This document shows, one piece after another, positions 48,195 to 56,004 of a stretch of DNA of 64,000 nt. Source of the DNA: Nocardioides zhouii (lineage in GTDB: Bacteria > Actinomycetota > Actinomycetes > Propionibacteriales > Nocardioidaceae); assembly GCF_004137345.1 (NCBI RefSeq), contig NZ_SDWV01000006.1, forward strand, positions 124,001-188,000, read 5' to 3'. A model generated the notes under the pieces. That model was given only the letters and a program-made list of their open reading frames with translations. It made no database searches and was not told where the DNA came from. How positions within the stretch are numbered: position 1 is the first letter of the stretch; each line of letters opens with the position of its first letter. The translations under genes were made by a program, and so were the position numbers.

Positions 48195-48200
48195 TAGACT
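48195..48200 (+). promoter_or_regulatory. -10 hexamer TAGACT for the CGNR gene
   Basis: TAGACT, 6 nt, GTG at 48207, in the 23-nt gap after the previous gene. It would give an internal, separate start within the operon for the CGNR and XPB genes. Confidence 0.45.
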
Positions 48201-48206
48201 GGGTCG

Positions 48207-48767
48207 GTGGACTTCATCCGCTACGCCGAGCGCGCCGCGACGCTCGTGAACGCCGACCTGCCCGACGAGGCGGCGCTGCACGAGCACCTCGCCGACCGCA
48301 CGTGGCTGCACCGTTCGGTGGTGCCGGAGGACATCCCGTCGCTGCAGGCCTTCCAGGCCGAGCTGCGGCCGGTCTTCGAGGCCTCCGACGTCGACGACGT
48401 ACGCCTCCTCGTGGGGTCGCTCAACGACCTGCTCGCCAGCCACCCGGTCACGCCGATGATCTCCGACCACGACCCGTCGAACCTCCACATGCACGTGACC
48501 AACCAGGCCTCATCAGTGGCGGAACTGCTCATCGCCGAGTCGCTGATGGGGCTGGCCAACCTGGTCTGCGACCTCGGCGCCACCCGGCTCGGGATCTGCT
48601 CGGAGGCACGCTGCGACAACGTCTTCGTCGACACCTCGCCCAACCAGTCGCGGCGCTACTGCTCCGACCGCTGCTCCTCGCGCGCCAACGTCGCCGCCTT
48701 CCGCGCGCGGCAGCGCCAGGCCGTGCAGGCAGGGACCGACCAGGACGTCGAGGCCGCGGCACAGTGA
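48207..48767 (+). CDS. CGNR zinc-finger protein
   Basis: 186 residues. An N-terminal helical (ABATE-type) domain is followed by a zinc finger with Cys131, Cys136, Cys152 and Cys156. The name-giving CGNR motif is changed to CSSR. Such proteins are presumed DNA-binding regulators in actinobacteria. Its stop overlaps the xpb GTG, so it is tightly coupled to the helicase. Confidence 0.82.
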   Translation: MDFIRYAERAATLVNADLPDEAALHEHLADRTWLHRSVVPEDIPSLQAFQAELRPVFEASDVDDVRLLVGSLNDLLASHPVTPMISDHDPSNLHMHVTNQASSVAELLIAESLMGLANLVCDLGATRLGICSEARCDNVFVDTSPNQSRRYCSDRCSSRANVAAFRARQRQAVQAGTDQDVEAAAQ

Positions 48768-50413
48768 ACGACGGCCCCCTCATCGTCCAGTCGGACAAGA
48801 CGCTGCTGCTCGAGGTCGACCACCCGTCGGCGCCGGAGGCGCGCAAGGCGATCGCCCCCTTCGCCGAGCTCGAGCGTTCGCCCGAGCACATCCACACCTA
48901 CCGCCTGACCCCGCTCGGCCTCTGGAACGCCCGTGCAGCCGGCCACGACGCCGAGCAGGTCGTCGACGCACTGTTGACGTGGTCGAGGTACGCCGTCCCG
49001 CACGCGCTGCTGGTCGACGTCGCCGAGACGATGGGCCGCTACGGCCGGCTCCGTCTGGAGAAGCACCCCGTGCACGGCCTGGTGCTGTCGAGCACCGACC
49101 GCCCCGTGCTCGAAGAGGTGCTGCGGGCCAAGAAGATCGCCGGCATGGTCGGTGCGCGGCTCGACGACGACTCGGTCGCGGTCCACCCGAGCGAGCGCGG
49201 CAACCTCAAGCAGGCGCTGCTCAAGATCGGCTGGCCGGCCGAGGACTTCGCCGGCTACGTCGACGGCGAGGCGCACGCGATCGACCTCGACCAGTCGAGC
49301 TGGACCCTGCGGCCCTACCAGACCGAGGCCGCCCAGTCCTTCTGGGACGGCGGCTCCGGCGTCGTCGTGCTCCCCTGCGGGGCGGGCAAGACCCTCGTCG
49401 GCGCGGCCGCGATGGCGCACGCGCAGGCGACCACGTTGATCCTCGTCACCAACACCGTGAGTGCCCGGCAGTGGAAGGACGAGCTGATCGCCCGTACGTC
49501 GCTGACCGCCGACGAGATCGGCGAGTACTCCGGCGCCGTCAAGGAGATCCGGCCGGTCACCATCGCGACCTACCAGGTGCTCACGACGAAGCGGAAGGGC
49601 GTCTACGCCCACCTCGAGCTGCTCGACGCCCGCGACTGGGGCCTCATCGTGTACGACGAGGTGCACCTGCTGCCGGCCCCGATCTTCCGGATGACCGCGA
49701 ACCTGCAGGCCCGCCGGCGTCTCGGCCTCACCGCGACCCTGGTGCGCGAGGACGGCCGCGAGGGCGAGGTCTTCTCGCTCATCGGACCGAAGCGCTACGA
49801 CGCCCCGTGGAAGGACATCGAGGCACAGGGCTACATCGCGCCCGCCGACTGCGTCGAGGTGCGCGTCACCCTGCCGGACGGCGAGCGGCTGGCGTACGCG
49901 ACGAGCGACCCCGACACCCGCTACCGCCTCGCCTCGTGCACCCACGCCAAGATCGACGTCGTACGCGACCTGGTGCGGCAACACGCGGGCCAGCCGACCC
50001 TGGTGATCGGGCAGTACATCGACCAGCTCGACGAGCTCGCCGAGCTGCTCGACGCCCCGGTGATCAAGGGCGAGACCCCCGTCAAGGAACGCCAGCGGCT
50101 CTTCGCCGCGTTCCGGACCGGCGAGATCGGCCTGCTGGTGGTCAGCAAGGTCGCCAACTTCTCCATCGACCTGCCCTCGGCCGAGGTGGCGATCCAGGTC
50201 AGCGGCTCCTTCGGCTCGCGGCAGGAGGAGGCCCAGCGCCTCGGCCGGCTGCTGCGGCCCAAGACCGAGGGCCGCAGCGCGCACTTCTACACGATCGTCT
50301 CGCGCGACACCGTCGACGCCGACTTCGCGCAGAACCGGCAGCGCTTCCTCGCCGAGCAGGGTTACGCCTACCGCATCATCGACGCCGGCGACCTCACCGC
50401 TGAGCCGAGCTGA
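48764..50413 (+). CDS. XPB/Ssl2-like DNA repair helicase
   Basis: Bacterial XPB, 549 residues, a 3'-5' SF2 helicase. An N-terminal damage-recognition-like domain is followed by motif I PCGAGKT (204-210), motif II DEVH (298-301), motif III TAT (323-325), the XPB-specific RED motif (328-330) and motif VI around QRLGRLLRPK. Mycobacterial XPB unwinds DNA in an ATP-dependent manner; its repair role there is not settled. It starts at a GTG overlapping the CGNR stop and is convergent with the dehydrogenase, 2 nt apart. Confidence 0.93.
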   Translation: MNDGPLIVQSDKTLLLEVDHPSAPEARKAIAPFAELERSPEHIHTYRLTPLGLWNARAAGHDAEQVVDALLTWSRYAVPHALLVDVAETMGRYGRLRLEKHPVHGLVLSSTDRPVLEEVLRAKKIAGMVGARLDDDSVAVHPSERGNLKQALLKIGWPAEDFAGYVDGEAHAIDLDQSSWTLRPYQTEAAQSFWDGGSGVVVLPCGAGKTLVGAAAMAHAQATTLILVTNTVSARQWKDELIARTSLTADEIGEYSGAVKEIRPVTIATYQVLTTKRKGVYAHLELLDARDWGLIVYDEVHLLPAPIFRMTANLQARRRLGLTATLVREDGREGEVFSLIGPKRYDAPWKDIEAQGYIAPADCVEVRVTLPDGERLAYATSDPDTRYRLASCTHAKIDVVRDLVRQHAGQPTLVIGQYIDQLDELAELLDAPVIKGETPVKERQRLFAAFRTGEIGLLVVSKVANFSIDLPSAEVAIQVSGSFGSRQEEAQRLGRLLRPKTEGRSAHFYTIVSRDTVDADFAQNRQRFLAEQGYAYRIIDAGDLTAEPS

Positions 50414-50415
50414 CG

Positions 50416-51456
50416 TCAGCCCAGGGTGCTGGCGTCGATCACGAACCGGTAGCGCACGTCGGAGGCGAGCACCCGCTCGTACGCCTCGTTGACCTGATCC
50501 GCACCGATCACCTCGACCTCCGAGGCGATGCCGTGCTCGGCGCAGAAGTCGAGCATCTCCTGGGTCTCGGCGATCCCGCCGATCATCGAGCCGGAGAACG
50601 AGCGCCGGTTGGTGAGCAGCGCGAAGACGTTGACGTCCAGCGGCTCCGGCGGCGCACCGACGTTGACCAGCGCGCCGTTGACGTCGAGCAGCCCGAGGTA
50701 GGCGCTCACGTCGATCTTCGCGCTGACCGTGTTGATGATCAGGTCGAACGAGTCGGCCAGTGCCTCGAAGGTGTTCTCGTCCGAGGTGGCGTAGTAGTGG
50801 TCGGCGCCGAGTCGCAGGCCGTCCTCCTGCTTCTTCAGCGACTGCGACAGCACGGTGACCTCGGCGCCCATCGCGTGGGCGATCTGGACGGCCATGTGGC
50901 CGAGCCCGCCCAGGCCGACGACGGCGACGCGCTTGCCGGGACCGGCGTTCCAGTGCTTGAGGGGCGAGTACGTCGTGATGCCGGCGCACAGCAGCGGAGT
51001 GGCCGCGGCGGGGTCGAGGCTCTCGGGGATCGACAGGACGTAGTCGGCGTCGACGACGACGTGGGTGGAGTAGCCGCCCTGCGTCGTGGTGCCGTCGCGG
51101 TCGGTGGCGGCGTACGTCCCGACCATGCCCCGCACGCAGTACTGCTCGTCGCCGTTGGTGCAGTTGTGGCACTCGCCGCACGAGTTGACCATGCAGCCGA
51201 CGCCGACGCGGTCGCCGACCTGGTGGCCGGTCACGCCGGAGCCGACCTCGGAGACGCGGCCGACGATCTCGTGGCCCGGTACGAGCGGGAAGGGCTGCGG
51301 GCCCCAGTCGCCGTTGACGGTGTGGATGTCGGAGTGGCAGATGCCGGCGTACTCGATGTCGATGAGCACGTCGTTCGCACCCACCTCGCGGCGCTCGATC
51401 GTGGTGGCGGCGAGGGGCTTGCCGGCGGCGGGTGCTGCGTAGGCGTTGACGCGCAT
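50416..51456 (-). CDS. zinc-dependent NAD(P) alcohol dehydrogenase (YahK/CAD-like)
   Basis: 346 residues, medium-chain dehydrogenase. Catalytic zinc ligands sit in AGICHSDIH and GHEIVG; the structural zinc site is [15 protein letters not shown]. The Rossmann motif is [12 protein letters not shown]. It resembles YahK/AdhC-type aldehyde reductases that remove reactive aldehydes. It lies 34 nt after a MerR gene, in the arrangement known for AdhR and its target dehydrogenase. Start ATG at 51456. Confidence 0.9.
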   Translation of the reverse strand: MRVNAYAAPAAGKPLAATTIERREVGANDVLIDIEYAGICHSDIHTVNGDWGPQPFPLVPGHEIVGRVSEVGSGVTGHQVGDRVGVGCMVNSCGECHNCTNGDEQYCVRGMVGTYAATDRDGTTTQGGYSTHVVVDADYVLSIPESLDPAAATPLLCAGITTYSPLKHWNAGPGKRVAVVGLGGLGHMAVQIAHAMGAEVTVLSQSLKKQEDGLRLGADHYYATSDENTFEALADSFDLIINTVSAKIDVSAYLGLLDVNGALVNVGAPPEPLDVNVFALLTNRRSFSGSMIGGIAETQEMLDFCAEHGIASEVEVIGADQVNEAYERVLASDVRYRFVIDASTLG

Positions 51457-51490
51457 GAGTGTTCCGTCCTTCGGGGGTTCGGGGTGGTGG

Positions 51491-51955
51491 TCAGGGGTGG
51501 TGCGTGACCGCACGGAGCTCGTCGGCGAGCTCGCGTGCCCGGCCGGCGATCTGCTCGCTCCGGTCGGTGTCGCCGTCCAGCACGGCCTGCCAGTAGGCGA
51601 TCTTGAGATCGACGTAGCGCTGGCGCAGGACCAGCCGCTCGGCCTCGAGCGTCAGGTGTCGCTGCTGCTGCTCGAGCAGCTGCTGCTGCTCGACGGCGGC
51701 CTCGGCACCGAGGCGCGCGTTCGCCATGTAGGTGCGCATGTCGTCGAGCGACATGCCGGTGGCGGACAGGCAGGAGACCGACATGAGCTGGTCGAGGTCG
51801 TCCTCGTCGTACACCCGGTGGCCGCTGCTCGCGCCCCGGCTGACGTGCGCGATGACGCCGACCTGCTCGTAGTAGCGCAGCGTGGTGGCGGGCAGCCCGG
51901 TGAGGGCGGCCGCCTCCTTGATGGAGTAGCTGCGCCGAGTCGTCTGGATGGTCAC
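51491..51955 (-). CDS. MerR family regulator, AdhR/NmlR-like
   Basis: 154 residues. N-terminal MerR HTH ([26 protein letters not shown]), then a coiled-coil dimerisation helix rich in Gln/Glu ([18 protein letters not shown]). The single cysteine, Cys62 ([17 protein letters not shown]), sits where AdhR and NmlR keep their electrophile-sensing cysteine. GTG start at 51955 with a TACCGT 7 nt upstream. Probably activates the downstream dehydrogenase on aldehyde or thiol stress. Confidence 0.87.
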   Translation of the reverse strand: MTIQTTRRSYSIKEAAALTGLPATTLRYYEQVGVIAHVSRGASSGHRVYDEDDLDQLMSVSCLSATGMSLDDMRTYMANARLGAEAAVEQQQLLEQQQRHLTLEAERLVLRQRYVDLKIAYWQAVLDGDTDRSEQIAGRARELADELRAVTHHP

Positions 51956-51962
51956 GACTTCA

Positions 51963-51968
51963 ACGGTA
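51963..51968 (-). promoter_or_regulatory. -10 hexamer TACCGT for the merR-adh unit
   Basis: TACCGT, 7 nt, GTG at 51955. The 18-bp palindrome lies just upstream, 3 nt away, in the -35 to -10 interval where MerR regulators bind. Confidence 0.5.
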
Positions 51969-51971
51969 GAA

Positions 51972-51989
51972 ACTTCGAGTACTCGAAGT
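51972..51989. promoter_or_regulatory. perfect 18-bp palindrome, MerR operator candidate
   Basis: ACTTCGAGTACTCGAAGT is a perfect 18-bp palindrome 3 nt upstream of the merR -10 hexamer and 32 nt upstream of the -10 for the divergent oxygenase gene. Size and position match MerR operators. The same site could govern both directions. Confidence 0.75.
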
Positions 51990-52021
51990 CAAAGCGCCAC
52001 TGCGTTGTTGGCTGAGGGTCA

Positions 52022-52027
52022 TAACCT
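52022..52027 (+). promoter_or_regulatory. -10 hexamer TAACCT for the oxygenase gene
   Basis: TAACCT, then 7 nt, then GTG at 52035. No Shine-Dalgarno. Confidence 0.5.
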
Positions 52028-52034
52028 CGACCAC

Positions 52035-52907
52035 GTGAACCTCCGCGAACGCATCGGCGCCGAACTGTTCCGTAAGGTCGCCGGCCCCAACGGCGACCAG
52101 GCGCGCGAGCGCGTGCACGGCACGGTCGGCCCGCGCTGGTTCGCGCCCGACTCCCCGATCGCCCGCGTGCACGGCGACGCGTCCATGTTCGTCGGCGGCA
52201 TCCGGGCGATCATGCTGCAGTCCCTGCACCCTGCGGCGATGCAGGGCGTGGCCGACCACTCGGGCTACCAGGGCGACATGTGGGGCCGGCTCGCGCAGGT
52301 CTCCACCTACCTCGCGATGACGACGTTCGGCACCGAGCGCGACGCGCTCCAGATCATTCGCGCGGTCCAGCGCGCCCACGAGTCGGTCGTCGGCACGATG
52401 CCCGACGGCACGTCGTACGCCGCCAGCGACCCGCACCTGCTCGGCTGGGTGCACGTCGCCGAGATCGACAGCTTCCTCGCCGCGCACGACCGCTACGGGC
52501 AGCGTCGGCTCATCGGTCCGGAGCGCGACGAGTACGTCGCCCAGACCGGGGTCGCGGCCGCCCACCTCGGCGTGATCGACCCTCCCCAGACCGAGGACGA
52601 GCTGCGCCGGATGCTCGCGGCGTACGGTCCCGAGCTGCGCGGGACGCCCGCGGCCCACGACGCGATCCGGTTCCTGCTGCTCCACCCCGACCTGCCCCTC
52701 GCGGCCCGCCCGGGCTACCTGTCCCTGGCCACGGCCGCCATCGGACTGCTGCCGGACGAGGCGCGGCGCCAGCTGCGCCTGCCCCGGGTGCCACCGGTGA
52801 CCAACCGGGTCCTCGGCCAGGTCGGCACCCGCACCATCCGCTGGGCCATGTCGTCCGGGCACGAGCAGGCCGCGGCGCTCCAGCGCGAGACCGCCGCCCG
52901 GGCATGA
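52035..52907 (+). CDS. MpaB/Lcp-like (DUF2236) oxygenase family protein
   Basis: 290 residues, soluble. The family signature MLQSLHPAAMQGVADHSGYQ..GRLAQVSTYLAMTTFG and the following QRAHESVVG (candidate heme-ligand His) fit the DUF2236 group, which contains rubber oxygenase Lcp and fungal MpaB. Substrate unknown. The start is the GTG at 52035, supported by TAACCT 7 nt upstream; the open frame before it overlaps the operator. Overlaps the HD gene by 4 nt. Confidence 0.85.
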   Translation: MNLRERIGAELFRKVAGPNGDQARERVHGTVGPRWFAPDSPIARVHGDASMFVGGIRAIMLQSLHPAAMQGVADHSGYQGDMWGRLAQVSTYLAMTTFGTERDALQIIRAVQRAHESVVGTMPDGTSYAASDPHLLGWVHVAEIDSFLAAHDRYGQRRLIGPERDEYVAQTGVAAAHLGVIDPPQTEDELRRMLAAYGPELRGTPAAHDAIRFLLLHPDLPLAARPGYLSLATAAIGLLPDEARRQLRLPRVPPVTNRVLGQVGTRTIRWAMSSGHEQAAALQRETAARA

Positions 52908-53485
52908 GCCTCGCCGACCGCTGGCCGCTCGACGACCGGAGCGACCTGCGCGACGAGCTCCTGGCCGCGTGGGACCGCGACGGCTACCACGACCTGCTCC
53001 ACCTCAGCGAGGTCCTCGACCGGCTCGACCTGCTCGCGCAGGAGGGTGCGGCCTTCGACCGGACAGTCGTCGGGCTCGCCGCGTGGTTCCACGACGCGGT
53101 CTACGCCGGCGCGGACGACGACGAGGAGCGCTCCGCCCAGTGGGCCGAGCAGGCGCTCCCACCGGCGTACGCCGACGAGGTCGCCCGACTGGTGCGGATG
53201 ACCATCCACCACCGCCCGGCCGACGACGACGTCGCCGGGTGCGCGCTCAGTGACGCCGACCTCGGCATCCTGGCGGCACCGCGTGATCGTTACGACGCGT
53301 ACGTCGCCGGCGTCCGGGCGGACTTCGCCCACGTCGGCGACGACGACTTCCGGGCCGGGCGCGCGATGGTGCTGGCCGACCTCGCGACGAAGCCTTCGCT
53401 CTTCCACACCCCGCAGGCGCGCGCGCTCTGGGAGGCGCCGGCGCGCGCCAACCTCGAGCGCGAGCTGGGTGAGCTCAGGGCCTAG
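52904..53485 (+). CDS. HD-domain metal-dependent phosphohydrolase-like protein
   Basis: 193 residues, helical. HD-type ligands appear as His33 (LLHLSEV), His63-Asp64 (AAWFHDAVY) and the later Asp117/119 (SDADLGIL), with a further IHH at 101-103. This resembles predicted HD-superfamily hydrolases found next to varied genes. Substrate unknown. Stop codon TAG shares bases with the GntR stop on the other strand. Confidence 0.8.
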   Translation: MSLADRWPLDDRSDLRDELLAAWDRDGYHDLLHLSEVLDRLDLLAQEGAAFDRTVVGLAAWFHDAVYAGADDDEERSAQWAEQALPPAYADEVARLVRMTIHHRPADDDVAGCALSDADLGILAAPRDRYDAYVAGVRADFAHVGDDDFRAGRAMVLADLATKPSLFHTPQARALWEAPARANLERELGELRA

Positions 53486-54204
53486 CGGTCGGCGAGCTGC
53501 AGGTAGACCGTGAAGCGGTCGTGGCGGTAGCACGTGCGCGACACCTCGACAATGCGGCCGTCGGAGACGGCGCGACGCGCGTGGCGCAGCACCGGGTCAC
53601 CCTCGGCGATCTCGAGGACGGTCGCCTCCTCCGCGCTAGCGCGGTCGGCGCTGATCGAGTCCTCCACCTCCGTCGGCCGCAGCCCGCGGGCGGCGAGGGC
53701 TTCGTAGAGACTGGTGGGCGTGCCGTGCTGGAGGAACCCCGGCAGCAGCACCTCGTTGAGGTAGGCGTCCTCGACGCACACGATGGCCTGGTCGGCACGG
53801 CGCAGCCGGCGCCAGTGCAGCACGGGGTCGCCGGGCGAGATGTCGAGCGCGCGGGCCACACCGGGGCCGGCCTGCTCAACGCGCGCCAGCAGCGTCTGGG
53901 ACTCCGGCAGCATGCCCCGGCGGCGGATCTCCTCGGTGAAGGAGGTCAGTCGGCCGGCAGTCTTGGGCGGCTGCGCGACGAACGTGCCACGTCCGGGGAT
54001 GCGCTCCAGCAGACCCTCGGCGACGAGCGCGTCGAGCGCCTGTCGTACGGTCATCCGGGCCACGCCGAAACGAGCGACCAGCTCGCGCTCGGACGGTGCC
54101 GCGGAACCCGGCGGTTGGGCCTCGATGAGGCTACGGACGTGCTCACGGACCTGGACATGCTTCAGCGCCCGCTGTCGCGGTACGACGAGGTCCACGTGAT
54201 CCAT
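53482..54204 (-). CDS. GntR family regulator, HutC/UTRA subfamily
   Basis: 240 residues. Winged helix (LIEAQPPGSAAPSERELVARFGVARMTVRQALDALVAEG) plus a C-terminal UTRA ligand domain (about 95-235). The ATG at 54204 (MDHVDLVVPRQ) is favoured: a TAGCCT lies 7 nt upstream, and the frame before it has no homology. Ligand unknown. Divergent from alkB; convergent with the HD gene. Confidence 0.9.
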   Translation of the reverse strand: MDHVDLVVPRQRALKHVQVREHVRSLIEAQPPGSAAPSERELVARFGVARMTVRQALDALVAEGLLERIPGRGTFVAQPPKTAGRLTSFTEEIRRRGMLPESQTLLARVEQAGPGVARALDISPGDPVLHWRRLRRADQAIVCVEDAYLNEVLLPGFLQHGTPTSLYEALAARGLRPTEVEDSISADRASAEEATVLEIAEGDPVLRHARRAVSDGRIVEVSRTCYRHDRFTVYLQLADR

Positions 54205-54211
54205 ACTGGTC

Positions 54212-54217
54212 AGGCTA
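54212..54217 (-). promoter_or_regulatory. -10 hexamer TAGCCT for the gntR gene
   Basis: TAGCCT on the minus strand, 7 nt before ATG 54204. Confidence 0.5.
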
Positions 54218-54285
54218 GGACTGGGCTGGACCGGCGTCTGGAAATTGACCAAGTCTGTGGTAAAGCCTTGATTCAGGCTTGACGA

Positions 54286-54301
54286 TCGAACGCCTGTTCG
54301 A
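54286..54301. promoter_or_regulatory. LexA (SOS) box
   Basis: TCGAACGCCTGTTCGA is a perfect match to the actinobacterial/Bacillus-type LexA consensus (CGAAC-N4-GTTCG) with added flanking T/A symmetry. It ends 9 nt before the -10 of the AlkB gene, so LexA would cover the -35 region. It is the only such box I found in the window. Confidence 0.85.
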
Positions 54302-54310
54302 TCCATCGGT

Positions 54311-54316
54311 TATGCT
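54311..54316 (+). promoter_or_regulatory. -10 hexamer TATGCT for the alkB gene
   Basis: TATGCT, then 6 nt, then GTG at 54323. A TTGACG at 54279-54284 is 26 nt upstream, too far to be its -35. Confidence 0.55.
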
Positions 54317-54322
54317 GCCCTC

Positions 54323-54934
54323 GTGGACTTCCAGGCGTCCCTCTTCGCCGACGAGACGCCCGCTCCCGCGGACCTCGCGCCGCAGCGTCGCGTGTTGTCG
54401 CACGGCGCCTGGGTGGACGTGCAGCGCGACTGGTTGCGCGACCCCGACGACGTCTTCACCGCACTCGTGGAGCGGGTGCCCTGGCGTGCCGAGCGCCGCG
54501 AGATGTACGACGCCGTGGTCGACGTACCGCGGCTCGTGCACACCTACCTCGCCGACGACCAGCTGCCGCACCCCGCGCTCGAGCAGGCCCGTGCAGACCT
54601 CACTGCGCACTACCTCCCCGAGCTCGGCGAGCCGTTCGTGAGCGGCGGCTGCTGCTACTACCGCGACGGCCGCGACTCGGTCGCGTGGCACGGCGACACC
54701 ATCGGCCGCGGCCGGGCCGAGGACACGATGGTGGCGATCGTCAGTGTCGGCGATCCGCGCCGGCTGCTGCTCCGCCCGCGCGGCGGCGGCCCGTCGATCG
54801 CCCTGACGATGGGGCACGGCGACCTGGTCGTGATGGGCGGATCGTGCCAGCGCACCTGGGAGCACGCGGTGCCGAAGGTCGCGCACTCCGGTCCGCGGAT
54901 CTCGGTGCAGTTTCGCCCGCTCAACGTGTTCTAG
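54323..54934 (+). CDS. AlkB-type 2-oxoglutarate/Fe(II) DNA-repair dioxygenase
   Basis: 203 residues. Iron ligands are His123 and Asp125 (AWHGDTIG) and His181 (TWEHAVPK); the 2-oxoglutarate-binding arginine is in GPRISVQFR (Arg192 and Arg198 candidates). Oxidatively removes alkyl groups from DNA or RNA bases. The GTG at 54323 and the LexA box 22 nt before it suggest SOS induction of a direct-reversal enzyme. Confidence 0.9.
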   Translation: MDFQASLFADETPAPADLAPQRRVLSHGAWVDVQRDWLRDPDDVFTALVERVPWRAERREMYDAVVDVPRLVHTYLADDQLPHPALEQARADLTAHYLPELGEPFVSGGCCYYRDGRDSVAWHGDTIGRGRAEDTMVAIVSVGDPRRLLLRPRGGGPSIALTMGHGDLVVMGGSCQRTWEHAVPKVAHSGPRISVQFRPLNVF

Positions 54935-54952
54935 ACGCGACACACTGACGCG

Positions 54953-55273
54953 ATGCCGCCGCAGACCGAGCTCCGCATCGCAGCTCCACGGCCTGCTCAT
55001 CACCTGGCACTCGCTGGCTTCGTCGTCCAGGCGCTTGTGTCCCTGGTCGCGTGGTTCGCGGTCGACGACCGACCGGACATGCGCGCGTACTCGAACTCCG
55101 ACTTCGCGGAGTGGTTCACCGTCAGTCTCGTCAGCTCGGCGCTGCTAGCGATCCTCGGCGGCGTGGTGCTGCGGCGCTCGCGGGCAGTCGTGGCGGTCGC
55201 CGGCGGATGCGTCCTCGCGGTGACAGCGGCGTGCGTCATGTACGTCGGCTACGTCGGCTTCAACTCCGCGTGA
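54953..55273 (+). CDS. small membrane protein, unknown function
   Basis: 106 residues, not recognised. Three hydrophobic helices (about 17-36, 55-73, 79-101). It lies 18 nt after alkB and probably shares its transcript; no sign of a role in repair. Followed by a near-perfect 19-bp hairpin. Confidence 0.6.
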   Translation: MPPQTELRIAAPRPAHHLALAGFVVQALVSLVAWFAVDDRPDMRAYSNSDFAEWFTVSLVSSALLAILGGVVLRRSRAVVAVAGGCVLAVTAACVMYVGYVGFNSA

Positions 55274-55280
55274 CCGAGCG

Positions 55281-55334
55281 CTACCTGACAGTCGTGTCGC
55301 GCGCCCCACCGATCACGACACGACTGTCCGGTAG
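55281..55334. terminator. 19-bp inverted repeat between convergent genes
   Basis: Arms 55281-55299 and 55316-55334 match at 18 of 19 positions around a 16-nt loop. It sits between the small membrane protein stop and, immediately, the coxG stop. Strong candidate bidirectional terminator, though with no T tract. Confidence 0.8.
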
Positions 55335-55335
55335 G

Positions 55336-56004
55336 TCACCGCTTCAGCAGTCGTCGCAGGACGGCGAGGCCGATCAGGGCACCGAGAGCCTGCTTCCAGT
55401 AGGACTTCAGGATCACCGGCAGGACCGCGCTCCCGAGGTCGAGCGCCTCGACGGGCGGAGGTGGAGGCTTCGGTGCGGCCCTCGGCGGCGGCGGGGTTGC
55501 CGCCGTCGTCTCCCCGGCCGACGCCAGAGGCGCGGCTGCCTCGACCACCGGCTCCGGCTCGGGCGCGGTGAGCCGCTGCTCGAGGCACGCCACGAACTGG
55601 CCGAGCAGCTTGTCCGAGACGTCCTGCATGACGCCGCGGCCGAACTGCGCGGGCTTGCCGGTGATGGCCAGGTCCGTCGTGACCGAGACGTCGGTCGAGC
55701 CGTCGACGTCGGTCATCTGGACGACGACGTTGGCGCCCGCCGTCCCGTTGCCGCGCTTGTCCTTGCCCTTGGCGTCGACGACGAAGCGGTGGGCCGCCTC
55801 GTCCTTCTCCACGAACGTGCCGGAGCCGTTGTACTGCAGCGCGATCGGACCGAGCTTGACCTTCACCGACCCGCTGAACGACGACTCGTCGGCCTCGGTG
55901 ACCTGCGCGCCGGGGAAGCACTCGGCCACCGACGCGATGTCGTTGAAGTGGGCCCAGGTCTCCTCGACGCCGATGGGGACGGTGAACTGGTGGCTCAGCT
56001 CCAC
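55336..56004 (-). CDS. coxG: CoxG-like SRPBCC protein with C-terminal membrane anchor
   Basis: 222 residues. An N-terminal SRPBCC/CoxG domain (LSHQFTVPIGVEETWAHFNDIASVAECFPGA, about 1-145) is followed by a Pro/Ala-rich linker and a hydrophobic end (LGALIGLAVLRRLLKR). CoxG proteins help recruit CO dehydrogenase to the membrane in the best-studied system. The GTG at 56004 overlaps the coxM stop by one base (TAGTG). Confidence 0.85.
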   Translation of the reverse strand: MELSHQFTVPIGVEETWAHFNDIASVAECFPGAQVTEADESSFSGSVKVKLGPIALQYNGSGTFVEKDEAAHRFVVDAKGKDKRGNGTAGANVVVQMTDVDGSTDVSVTTDLAITGKPAQFGRGVMQDVSDKLLGQFVACLEQRLTAPEPEPVVEAAAPLASAGETTAATPPPPRAAPKPPPPPVEALDLGSAVLPVILKSYWKQALGALIGLAVLRRLLKR

